A stretch of 5,430 nt of DNA, from contig JAUWJC010000315.1 of the NCBI GenBank assembly GCA_030607895.1, positions 1 to 5,430 of the forward strand, read 5' to 3'. Numbering within the stretch: the first letter of the stretch is position 1; every line of letters starts with the position of its first letter. A program made the position numbers and the translations under genes. Shown here in pieces: positions 1-5,430 of this stretch. The notes beneath the pieces are model-generated. The model searched no databases and had not been told where the DNA came from. It saw nothing but the letters and a program-made list of their open reading frames with translations. The DNA is from Pirellulales bacterium. Lineage in GTDB: Bacteria > Planctomycetota > Planctomycetia > Pirellulales > Thermoguttaceae.

Positions 1-27
1 ATCCAACAATTCGTCCGTTCGTAGTGA

Positions 28-106
28 CCGAAAAAGGGACCAGGTTTAATTTGCCGGAACGGCCCGAAGGGTGCTTCGCACAAATTAAACCTGGTCCCTT
101 TTTCGG
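28..106. repeat. Long perfect inverted repeat with two loop hairpins, REP/MITE-like
   Basis: Arms 28-52 and 82-106 are exact reverse complements over 25 bp, and the pair 53/81 extends this to 26. The arm core reads AGGGACCAGGTTTAATTT. The 27-nt centre contains two small hairpins side by side: GCCG-gaa-CGGC (53-63) and CGAAG-ggtg-CTTCG (65-78). The first competes with the innermost pair of the long stem. The whole could extrude as a cruciform or fold as RNA into a branched structure. No T-tract follows either side, so a simple terminator is unlikely. From memory, arm sequences of this kind occur near Y1/RAYT transposases in metagenomic genomes, and a RAYT gene fragment lies at the other edge of this window. 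Identity as a transposase-mobilised, non-autonomous element is inference; the symmetry is directly visible. Confidence 0.8.
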
Positions 107-424
107 CCTCGGGTTCGGAGGGCACCAACCGAATTGTCAAAGACCTGATGAGCGTCGGCATACTGCTCCAACGTGGACAAATGTATCACACCGCGCGGCC
201 AATTGCAATATCAGGAATTGTGGAGACTGTAGCATCGATGTCGGGGTGACTGTTGGCAATCTGGGCAATATCGCGGGGAATGCAAAGGAGTTTTCCGAAT
301 TTTGGGTGAAATAGAAGGGAGGTCTCTCCCGGTTGATGTTGGCATTGGCTGAGACGCCGCAATATCCGGTGTCAGTTCCAGGTCCAACCCGATTTCCTTG
401 CTATAGTCTCGTTTTTCATAGCTT
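107..424. other. Stretch with no recognisable gene
   Basis: Lies between the inverted repeat and the stop codon of the GH78 remnant. It is more AT-rich than the flanking coding sequence. Open frames cross it on both strands, including about 61 codons on the minus strand at 189-371, but none has a convincing start, a ribosome binding site or family similarity that I recognise. The only structure I can support is the small hairpin at 317-330. Confidence 0.6.
317..330 (-). terminator. Weak hairpin, possible terminator of the GH78 remnant
   Basis: GGGAG (317-321) and CTCCC (326-330) pair around a 4-nt loop. Read on the minus strand the stem is followed by TTCTATTT, an interrupted T-tract. It lies about 95 nt beyond the GH78 stop codon in the direction of that gene's transcription. 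The short stem and broken T-run make this a weak candidate. Confidence 0.25.
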
Positions 425-1807
425 TTACCTTGCAGATTTGGGCAAGTCTGATTCGAAACGATGCGTCCCCGAAGAGATTTCATACAACGCGCATGCCCCC
501 TCCATGCGTTGGAACTTCACCAGTGGGCCACCGGGCGCCTTCACGCGCGATGGGTCTGTTGCCGGAACGTATAGCAGGGCTGTTGTGTTGGGTGGGATGA
601 TCACCGTCAGCGTGAAGTGCCCCTTCTCGAAGGTCCAGTGGCTTGCAATCGTGCCGCGAATGGAATCGTACTCGGCCTTGACCCAGTTCAGGTCGGGCAC
701 AATCCGCGGGCGGATGATCACTCGCTCGAATCCGGGATGCTCGGGGTCCGGCGTAATGCCGCCCAGGGCTTGATAGCACCAGAATCCCATGCTGCACCAG
801 CCCGGGTGGGGAATCATTCCCTTGCCGAAGAACTCCGGCAAAAGCGTCAGTTCATCGGGCGCCGTATCAGGGTGCTTCAGCAAGGTAGCCCAACTTGGAG
901 GTGTACTGTTGGTAATGACGCGCAGCGCAACGTCGGGCCGGTTGAGCAGCGTAAGCGCCTTGAGCAGGTACCATGTGCCGATGAAGCCGGTATTCAAATG
1001 CCCGGAGCGTGTCTCCATGATGTCACTGATGAGATGCCGTGCAACCTTCTCGCGCAGTGGCGGAGGCGCAACATTCAGACAGACCGCCAGGGCATGACAG
1101 CCCTGATCCCCGCCTCCGTACAGTCCCTTGCCCCGGTCGAGAAATTCAGCCCGATTGCACTTGGCCGCAAGGCGCGTCTGGATATCTCGATACCGCTTGG
1201 CGTCGGCCGTTTTTCCCAGGGTTCGGGCCATTTGCTTCGCCATGCGGAAGCAGTCGATGGTATGGAGCGTTTCGAACAGGTCCCCGGTATGCGGATCGTA
1301 CCATCGGGCCGTCGGCCGGCCGTGATCGCCGTAGCCGGCTTCAGCGTGGCCGTGGTCGTCCGGCGGCTGCCAGGTCCGCCCGGTGTCGTCCTTGGGGACG
1401 CAGAGTTTCAGCCAGCGTTCGATGGCCGGATAGTTCACATCGAGGACTTGCCGGTCGCCGTAATGGAGGTACATCAGCCACGGCACCAGTACGATGGCGT
1501 TCTTGGCACAATTGGGAGACCAATAGTCATAGGCGATAGGGCCGCCGCTCATGGCGAGGTAGCCGTTCGGACGCTGGGCATCCCGATGATCCGTCATCCA
1601 CTTGGTGTAGAATGCTCCCATGTCGCACCAGTAGAGCGAGGAGTCAATGTTTTCGATCAACGCGGTTCCGAGCCGTTCGCGCCAGGAGTCCCTGGACATG
1701 CCGCTCAACATCATCACGGCCCACGTGCGTGCCGACACATCATGTATCTTGTTCAAGGTGGAATTGGAGCATTCGAACCGGCCGGTCCGGCGAACGTCAT
1801 TCTGGAC
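425..1807 (-). pseudogene. 5'-truncated alpha-L-rhamnosidase (GH78) remnant
   Basis: GH78 enzymes release terminal alpha-L-rhamnose from plant and microbial glycans. The minus-strand frame is open for 460 codons, from just inside a TAA at 1808-1810 to the TAA at 425-427, and reads like the C-terminal half of the family. Recognisable pieces, in order, are GRFECSNSTLNKIHDVS, DSWRERLG, YTKWMTDHRDAQRPNG, IVLVPWLMYLHYGDRQVL, RSGHLNTGFIGTWYLL, and the beta-sandwich C-terminal domain (FERVIIRPR, DSIRGTIASHW, IIPPNTTALLYVPA). Full-length members usually have roughly 850-1100 residues, so the N-terminal carbohydrate-binding and beta domains are missing. Similarity continues upstream of the first possible start (TTG at 1754-1756), which has no Shine-Dalgarno site, so this is a broken end rather than a short gene. 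Counting from that TTG, Glu27 (RER-LG) matches the usual general acid and Glu308 (LLPEFF) plausibly the base. The region equivalent to W-T-G-D reads TALIEN, so an expected Asp is absent. The C-terminus looks complete. A divergently transcribed hydrolase gene follows. Family assignment is firm; loss of function is inferred. Confidence 0.82.
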
Positions 1808-1841
1808 TTATGTATTGGTTCGGTGCCTTCGTCGCCGCAAA

Positions 1842-1858
1842 CCCTTGATATCCAAGGG
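1842..1858. promoter_or_regulatory. Operator-like inverted repeat over the -35 box
   Basis: CCCTTG and CAAGGG are exact reverse complements separated by ATATC, giving a 17-bp near-palindrome that covers the TTGATA -35 element. The position is what one expects of a repressor site for an inducible hydrolase gene. No regulator gene lies in the window, so the protein that would bind is unknown and the role is inferred from symmetry and position only. Confidence 0.35.
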
Positions 1859-1872
1859 AATCCTGATATAAT
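1845..1872 (+). promoter_or_regulatory. Sigma-70-type promoter for the LamG/GH42-like gene
   Basis: TTGATA (1845-1850) and TATAAT (1867-1872) are separated by 16 bp. The -10 hexamer is a perfect consensus and the -35 matches at five of six positions. Transcription would begin near 1879, giving a leader of about 120 nt before the ATG at 1998. The promoter lies just beyond the broken end of the GH78 remnant and points away from it. Confidence 0.6.
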
Positions 1873-1881
1873 CTCCGGTCA

Positions 1882-1909
1882 GTCGGGCCCTGCTGGCGAC
1901 GGGCCCGAT
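1882..1909 (+). promoter_or_regulatory. GC-rich leader hairpin
   Basis: TCGGGCCC (1883-1890) pairs perfectly with GGGCCCGA (1901-1908) around a 10-nt loop, and a G-T pair (1882/1909) can extend it. It lies within a few bases of the predicted transcript start. No T-run follows, so it is not an intrinsic terminator. A 5' stabilising stem or protein-binding site is possible. It matches no riboswitch that I recognise. Confidence 0.45.
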
Positions 1910-1939
1910 CGATCAGAGCACTCTCAACGAGTTCGCGTT

Positions 1940-1960
1940 GTAAACATTTTTTGCGGGTCG
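1940..1960 (+). repeat. 21-bp direct repeat, copy 1 (in the leader)
   Basis: The sequence is GTAAACA, then six T, then GCGGGTCG. It recurs without mismatch at 5048-5068, and identity stops at both edges. This copy lies 37 nt upstream of the ATG at 1998, between the leader hairpin and the ribosome binding site. A small stem, CAACG/CGTTG (1925-1940), ends on its first base. Exact identity is directly visible; its role as promoter element, recombination scar or duplication trace is unknown. Confidence 0.85.
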
Positions 1961-1972
1961 TCCCGATTAACC

Positions 1973-1991
1973 AGAAGGACCCTAGAAGGAG
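1973..1991 (+). promoter_or_regulatory. Tandem Shine-Dalgarno-like sites
   Basis: AGAAGGA occurs twice, at 1973-1979 and 1984-1990. The second copy continues into G to give AAGGAG (1986-1991), six bases before the ATG at 1998, which is ideal spacing and fixes that start. The first copy is too far away to initiate at 1998 and could be a standby site or chance. GGGTC (1955-1959) can pair with GACCC (1978-1982), partly covering the first copy. Confidence 0.65.
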
Positions 1992-1997
1992 AATCCC

Positions 1998-4900
1998 ATG
2001 AGTATGAAAATGAACGGCAACGTGATCGTAAGACGGGCTTTGGCAATGGGGTTGGTGGCGGCACTCCTCTGTCAGTCGGCGGTTGGCAAGGCGGAACAAC
2101 CCATCTTCCATTTTAACTTCAGCGATGCCGACGGCAAGCAGGAGATCGTCGATACGACGGGCAAGGTTCGTTGTAAGTCGCAGGGCGTCGCGATGCTCGT
2201 CGAACACGGCGCGTTGCGATTGGCCGAGGGGGCGTGCATTACCATTCCGGCCGACCAGAAGGTGTCCATCGCGAAGCAAGGGCTCACGGTCAGCGCTTGG
2301 ATACTCAAGGCGGGCAACGACATCACGCCGATCCTCTGCAAGGGAGAAATCGGCAAGCCGATCCATTTTCTGTTCACCGCCCGAGGACTTTTGCCTGCCT
2401 TCTGTTACCGACACCCCGCAAACGGTTTGTACGTTGACGGAAAAGCATACGGGAGCACCTTCGCCTACGGCAAGCCGGATTGGGTGCTTGAGGGTGCCGA
2501 GCCGAGAATCAGGATCGGGCGCTGGACGCACGTCGCGGCGACCTTCGACCGGGGCGAGACGACCGTGTACATCAACGGCAAGCCGACCGCCCGGATGAAG
2601 ACGAAGGAGCAACTGCGACCCAACGACAGGCCGTTCTACATCGGTGTCAAGCGGATTTCAGGTAAGGACACCAATCGCGAAACGGCCAACATGCTGCTCG
2701 ATGATCTGCGTCTCTACGACACGGCGCTTAGTGCCGAACAGGTCGCCGGTATCTACCAGGAGGAGAAGGACGACTACCCGGGCGAGGCGATCGGGTTGAA
2801 GAAATCGTACCACTACCTCGGGTTCGGCGAGGAGTTCGACCCCCACTTCGAGCGAACGCTTCCGATCACCAAGAAGTACCTGGAGCATCTTCCCAAGGAC
2901 ACGCTCAGCGGCAAGCCGAGTCGTTGCCGTATCCGGCCGCTGGGCGGCGCGCTGACCATATTCACCGACGACGAGCCCCAGGCGCCGCTGGTTTTTCATC
3001 CCAGACCTCGGTACACCGACCCCGAGCGACAACACAAGTTCTGCCGCGCCATGGAGGACTTCGCGGCCGCCGACATCGAGATCGTGACGACCGGTGCGAT
3101 GTACGCCCACAACTTCTGGCCGGGGCCGGGTGAGTACAATTTCGACCACGTCGACAATGTCTGCCACGACATCATTAAGGTCCATCCCCGTGCGCGGATC
3201 GTGGTCATGGTCTACCTGGGCGCACCGGGCTGGTGGTACAAGCAGCATCCGGAGCATAAGGAGAAGTACTACCAGGGCATCGGCGGCAAATGGACGCTGA
3301 AAACCTGGCACGGCCACGCGCCCATGTCGTCCGACAAATGGCTCGACGACTCGCTGGCCATGATGCGCCGGTTCGTCAAGCACATCGAGTCGAGCGACTA
3401 CGCAGGCCACGTTATCGGCTATCTGCCGGGCGGCGGGGGCGCGTGCGAGTGGTACTGGCCAGCCTGCCACAACGGGCTGACCGGCTATTCTTCCGTGACG
3501 CAGAAGAACTTTCAGGGTTGGTTGAGGACGAAGTACGGCGGCAAGCTCGACGCGTTGCGCAAAGCGTGGAAGGACGATCAGGTCACCTTCGACAGCGCCC
3601 AGGTTCCGACGCCCGAAGAACGCCTGGACTCCGAGCATTTCGACTTTCGCGATCCCGAGCGGGCGAAGCGTATTTTCGATTTCTGCCACTACATCAACGA
3701 GCGGACGGCACACTGCGTTACGTCCACCTGCCGCGCGATAAAGGAGACGGCCGGACCGGATCGGATCGTTGGCATCTACCACGGTTACGCCCTGCTCGGG
3801 CCGCTCGGCGAGGGCGCCAACTCGGGCTACTCGGCCTACGAGATTACCTGCAAGTCGAAGTGGATCGACTTCTTCATCAACATGCCCACCTACTCGCACG
3901 CCTATCGAGGAGTGGGAGCCACCGGACTGATGATCAACGGATTTGGCGGCACGGCCGCGCTGGATGGCAAATTGCTGCTCTACGAGAACGACATGCGAAC
4001 ACACTTCTACGAGAAGGACATGGCAGGGCGAACGAAGAACCTGGCCGAAACCCTCTCGGTGATCGAGCGGGCCGTCGGTCTGGCTCTGACCAGGAATACG
4101 GCCCAGTGGTGGTTTAATCTGGTCGGATATCACATGTTCCATCAGCAGGAAATAATGCAGCGCATCGCCGAGTTGAAACAAGTAGCCGACCGGGCGCTTG
4201 GGAAAAACCGTGAATCGGTCGCCCAAGTGGCGCTGATCTACGACATCAAGAGCATGTACTACCATCGATACCGTTCGTCGCCGTTCCGCCGCAATCTCTA
4301 TTACAGCGGAACCTACTGCGAGGCCGGGCGGATGGGCGCGGCGTTCGACGTCTACATGCCCCAGGACCTCGACAACCCAAAAATGCCCGACTACAAACTC
4401 TATATCTTCATGAACCAGTTCTACGCCGACGAGAAGACTCGTCAGGCAATCGCTCGCAAGGTCCGCCGGAACAACGCGGTCGCCGTTTGGTGCTACGCGC
4501 CGGGCTACATATCGCCCGACGGCTTCTCGGCCGACACCATGGCCAAACTTACCGGCATGAGCATCGAATGCTCGAAGAGCGAACGCGAGTTGCGGATGAC
4601 CCCCACCGCGAAACCCTCGCCCATCACCCGATACTTTACGGAGTCTCCCCAGTACAAGATCGGCCCCCTGTTCAAGGTCGCCGACCCGAAGGCCGACGTA
4701 TTGGGCCAGACCGAGTTCGGCCCGGCGCTGGCGGTCAGGGAGTTCGACAACTGGCGCTCCGTTTACTGCCTGATGCCGCTGGACCGCAAGCTGTTGACCG
4801 GCCTCTGCGAGTACGCCGGTGTACATGTCTACTGCAAGTCGGGCGACACATGCACGGTCAACACGAGTTACCTCATGCTACACACCAGTACGTCGGGCGA

Positions 4901-5051
4901 GAAACAGATCATGTTGCCCGCCGCACGCACGGTATGCAACGCACTCACCGGCGAGGTCATCGGTCGGAACGTTACGTCGTTCAAACGAACGTTGCCCGAG
5001 AACGTTACGCGAATTTACGAGCTGTCGATCCCGAAAGCTGAACAGCGGTAA
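1998..5051 (+). CDS. Secreted LamG-domain, GH42-like glycoside hydrolase
   Basis: The 1017-residue protein is probably a beta-galactosidase-like enzyme acting outside the cytoplasm. The start is ATG 1998 because AAGGAG lies six bases upstream and a signal peptide follows at once: basic stretch ending RR (12-13), hydrophobic ALAMGLVAALLC (14-25), likely cleavage after VGKA (32). Residues ~36-255 form a LamG/concanavalin-like domain (TVSAWI, RWTHVAATFD, VYINGKP, LDDLRLYDTALS), usually sugar-binding. Residues ~330-735 read as a clan GH-A TIM barrel. Glu484 in GGGGACEWYW is the likely general acid and Glu663 in LLYENDMRTH the likely nucleophile; their spacing of 179 fits GH42. Residues ~740-865 (VAQVALIYD, PDYKLYIFMNQF, NNAVAVWCYAPGY) resemble the GH42 trimerisation domain with its amidotransferase-like fold, and a beta-rich tail follows. 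GH42 enzymes are typically ~650-700 residues and often cytoplasmic, so the signal peptide and LamG domain are notable. Cys precedes Glu484 where GH-A enzymes usually have Asn, so substrate is uncertain. A GH78 remnant lies divergently upstream, suggesting rhamnose/galactose glycans. Family level is fairly sure; substrate is inference. Confidence 0.85.
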   Translation: MSMKMNGNVIVRRALAMGLVAALLCQSAVGKAEQPIFHFNFSDADGKQEIVDTTGKVRCKSQGVAMLVEHGALRLAEGACITIPADQKVSIAKQGLTVSAWILKAGNDITPILCKGEIGKPIHFLFTARGLLPAFCYRHPANGLYVDGKAYGSTFAYGKPDWVLEGAEPRIRIGRWTHVAATFDRGETTVYINGKPTARMKTKEQLRPNDRPFYIGVKRISGKDTNRETANMLLDDLRLYDTALSAEQVAGIYQEEKDDYPGEAIGLKKSYHYLGFGEEFDPHFERTLPITKKYLEHLPKDTLSGKPSRCRIRPLGGALTIFTDDEPQAPLVFHPRPRYTDPERQHKFCRAMEDFAAADIEIVTTGAMYAHNFWPGPGEYNFDHVDNVCHDIIKVHPRARIVVMVYLGAPGWWYKQHPEHKEKYYQGIGGKWTLKTWHGHAPMSSDKWLDDSLAMMRRFVKHIESSDYAGHVIGYLPGGGGACEWYWPACHNGLTGYSSVTQKNFQGWLRTKYGGKLDALRKAWKDDQVTFDSAQVPTPEERLDSEHFDFRDPERAKRIFDFCHYINERTAHCVTSTCRAIKETAGPDRIVGIYHGYALLGPLGEGANSGYSAYEITCKSKWIDFFINMPTYSHAYRGVGATGLMINGFGGTAALDGKLLLYENDMRTHFYEKDMAGRTKNLAETLSVIERAVGLALTRNTAQWWFNLVGYHMFHQQEIMQRIAELKQVADRALGKNRESVAQVALIYDIKSMYYHRYRSSPFRRNLYYSGTYCEAGRMGAAFDVYMPQDLDNPKMPDYKLYIFMNQFYADEKTRQAIARKVRRNNAVAVWCYAPGYISPDGFSADTMAKLTGMSIECSKSERELRMTPTAKPSPITRYFTESPQYKIGPLFKVADPKADVLGQTEFGPALAVREFDNWRSVYCLMPLDRKLLTGLCEYAGVHVYCKSGDTCTVNTSYLMLHTSTSGEKQIMLPAARTVCNALTGEVIGRNVTSFKRTLPENVTRIYELSIPKAEQR

Positions 5052-5068
5052 ACATTTTTTGCGGGTCG
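5048..5068 (+). repeat. 21-bp direct repeat, copy 2 (spans the stop codon)
   Basis: Exact second copy of the sequence at 1940-1960. The TAA stop of the hydrolase gene (5049-5051) is made of its second to fourth bases, and the G-tract array begins two bases after it ends. In this copy the repeat is not followed by a ribosome binding site or gene on the plus strand, so if it is a leader element its gene is missing here. Confidence 0.85.
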
Positions 5069-5069
5069 A

Positions 5070-5110
5070 GGGGTTCCGGGTTCCGGGGTTCGGGTTCCCG
5101 GGTTCCGGGG
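5070..5110 (+). repeat. Degenerate GGGTTCC tandem array with G-quadruplex potential
   Basis: Six G-tracts of three or four (5070-5073, 5078-5080, 5085-5088, 5092-5094, 5100-5102, 5107-5110) are separated by loops of 3-5 nt, mostly TTCC. The unit is about 7 bp with small variations. The plus strand meets the usual pattern for an intramolecular G-quadruplex. It sits between the hydrolase stop and the transposase-associated motif and is read as C-rich RNA downstream of the transposase gene. Array and G-tracts are visible; folding is prediction. Confidence 0.7.
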
Positions 5111-5126
5111 ACAGTATACTTAATTA
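5107..5126. mobile_element. RAYT-associated terminal motif
   Basis: GGGGACAGTATACTTAATTA lies three bases beyond the stop codon of the transposase fragment. It contains the palindromes AGTATACT (5113-5120) and TAATTA (5121-5126). From memory this sequence commonly abuts Y1/RAYT transposase genes in metagenomic and Planctomycetota-like genomes. It resembles the arms of the inverted repeat at 28-106 in having GGGAC near one end and TTAATT at the other. I infer that it is the element boundary or recognition site. Confidence 0.5.
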
Positions 5127-5128
5127 TT

Positions 5129-5430
5129 TCATCCGGTTTTCTTCGGGCCGGGTTTCTGGCGTCTTAGGACGCGGCCCAGCTTCTTCTCTAAGCGTTTTTG
5201 AAAATCGTCGTCGCCCAGGGCTCGGCCGGTTCTTTCGTGTTCGCGGAACGCCTTGATCTGTTCTTTGGTGGCCGCGCCGCTCAGGAGTCGTCGCCAATTC
5301 TTCGCCAGCGCCGCCAGCAGGTGGGGCTTGTCAAGCACGAACGATGCGAAGCGTTCTTGCCAAAGATGCCCCCGCCATTGCTCGCGAAAATTGATCCGTC
5401 GCGTGTAACGCCGATGCGCCTCGCCGATTG
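5129..5430 (-). CDS. RAYT-type Y1 transposase, C-terminal part, internally shortened
   Basis: Partial gene running off the right edge; about 100 codons before a TGA at 5129-5131. REP-associated tyrosine transposases are single-strand HUH nucleases related to IS200/IS605 TnpA that act on palindromic repeats. The frame enters as IGEAHRRYTRRINFREQW, then RGHLWQERFASFVLDKPHLL, the usual RAYT stretch carrying the conserved Tyr (codon 5405-5407, YTRRIN). It ends with HERTGRALG, FQKRLEKKLGR and a basic KPGPKK tail, typical of the family C-terminus. GTG at 5336-5338 is internal, not a start, because the match continues upstream. The HUH motif would lie outside the window. The segment usually found after HLLAA (containing YVELNPVRAGLV and PWSSA, about 45-50 residues) is absent; LLAA joins straight to LAKNWRRLL in frame. 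A CGCCAG direct repeat (5303-5308, 5312-5317) sits at the join, as expected for a slippage deletion. The protein may be inactive. Confidence 0.8.
   Translation of the reverse strand, partial: IGEAHRRYTRRINFREQWRGHLWQERFASFVLDKPHLLAALAKNWRRLLSGAATKEQIKAFREHERTGRALGDDDFQKRLEKKLGRVLRRQKPGPKKTG

Noticed and set aside
24..314. Plus-strand open frame of 96 codons at the left edge
   Set aside because: It runs straight through the inverted repeat, has no ribosome binding site and shows no coherent protein features.
189..371. Minus-strand open stretch of about 61 codons
   Set aside because: Its composition looks mildly protein-like, but it lacks a start codon with a ribosome binding site and resembles no family that I know.
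1754..1756. TTG as a true start for a short GH78 gene
   Set aside because: There is no Shine-Dalgarno site, and GH78-like sequence continues upstream of it to the stop at 1808-1810, so it is an internal Leu codon.
2064..2075. Lipoprotein signal at Cys25 of the hydrolase
   Set aside because: The residues before Cys25 are Ala-Leu-Leu; the position directly before the Cys should be Gly, Ala or Ser, so an ordinary signal peptide fits better.
617..2116. Long plus-strand open frame of 499 codons
   Set aside because: It lies antisense to the GH78 remnant and across the next gene's control region. Its translation is Arg/Pro/Gly-rich with no family features, which is a shadow of high-GC coding sequence.
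2658..4826. Minus-strand open frame of 722 codons
   Set aside because: It is antisense to the LamG/GH42-like gene, whose translation has clear domains and a good start. The antisense product has repetitive Val/Arg/Leu composition and no recognisable family.
5036..5060. Intrinsic terminator of the hydrolase gene (GCTG-aa-CAGC followed by T6)
   Set aside because: The stem is four pairs with a two-base loop, and the T-run starts about eight bases later inside the 21-bp repeat. That geometry is poor for termination, and the same T-run also occurs in the leader.

Overview
The window (about 60% GC by eye) looks like an accessory carbohydrate-degradation locus from a Planctomycetota-type bacterium or a PVC-group relative. 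This is inferred from three things: a secreted LamG plus GH42-like glycoside hydrolase, an alpha-L-rhamnosidase (GH78) neighbour, and a REP-associated (Y1/RAYT-type) transposase with short motifs of a kind I associate with metagenomic genomes of that group. Taxonomy is not proven by the sequence.

Layout. 28-106 holds a perfect long inverted repeat with two mini-hairpins in its loop, resembling a REP/MITE element. 107-424 has no recognisable gene. 425-1807 (minus) is the 3' half of a GH78 alpha-L-rhamnosidase. Its family similarity runs back to an in-frame stop at 1808-1810, so it looks like a 5'-truncated remnant. 1811-1997 is the control region of the next gene: a near-consensus sigma-70-type promoter (1845-1872) overlapped by an inverted repeat, a leader hairpin, a 21-bp sequence that recurs exactly at the end of the gene, and a strong Shine-Dalgarno site. 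1998-5051 (plus) is the one intact gene, a 1017-residue exported protein with an N-terminal LamG domain and a GH42-like (clan GH-A) catalytic region. 5048-5110 holds the second repeat copy and a G-tract array. 5107-5126 is a transposase-associated motif. 5129-5430 (minus) is the C-terminal part of a RAYT transposase that runs off the window and appears to lack an internal segment.

How it fits together. The two hydrolase genes suggest a locus for a rhamnose- and galactose-containing polysaccharide, with the LamG protein acting outside the cytoplasm. The GH78 copy is probably decayed. The truncated GH78, the promoter beginning about 35 bp beyond its broken end, the exact 21-bp direct repeats around the intact gene, and transposase-type sequences at both edges together suggest a rearranged region. 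I see no demonstrably new system. The most unusual signal is the pair of 21-bp repeats bracketing the hydrolase gene, the second of which contains its stop codon.
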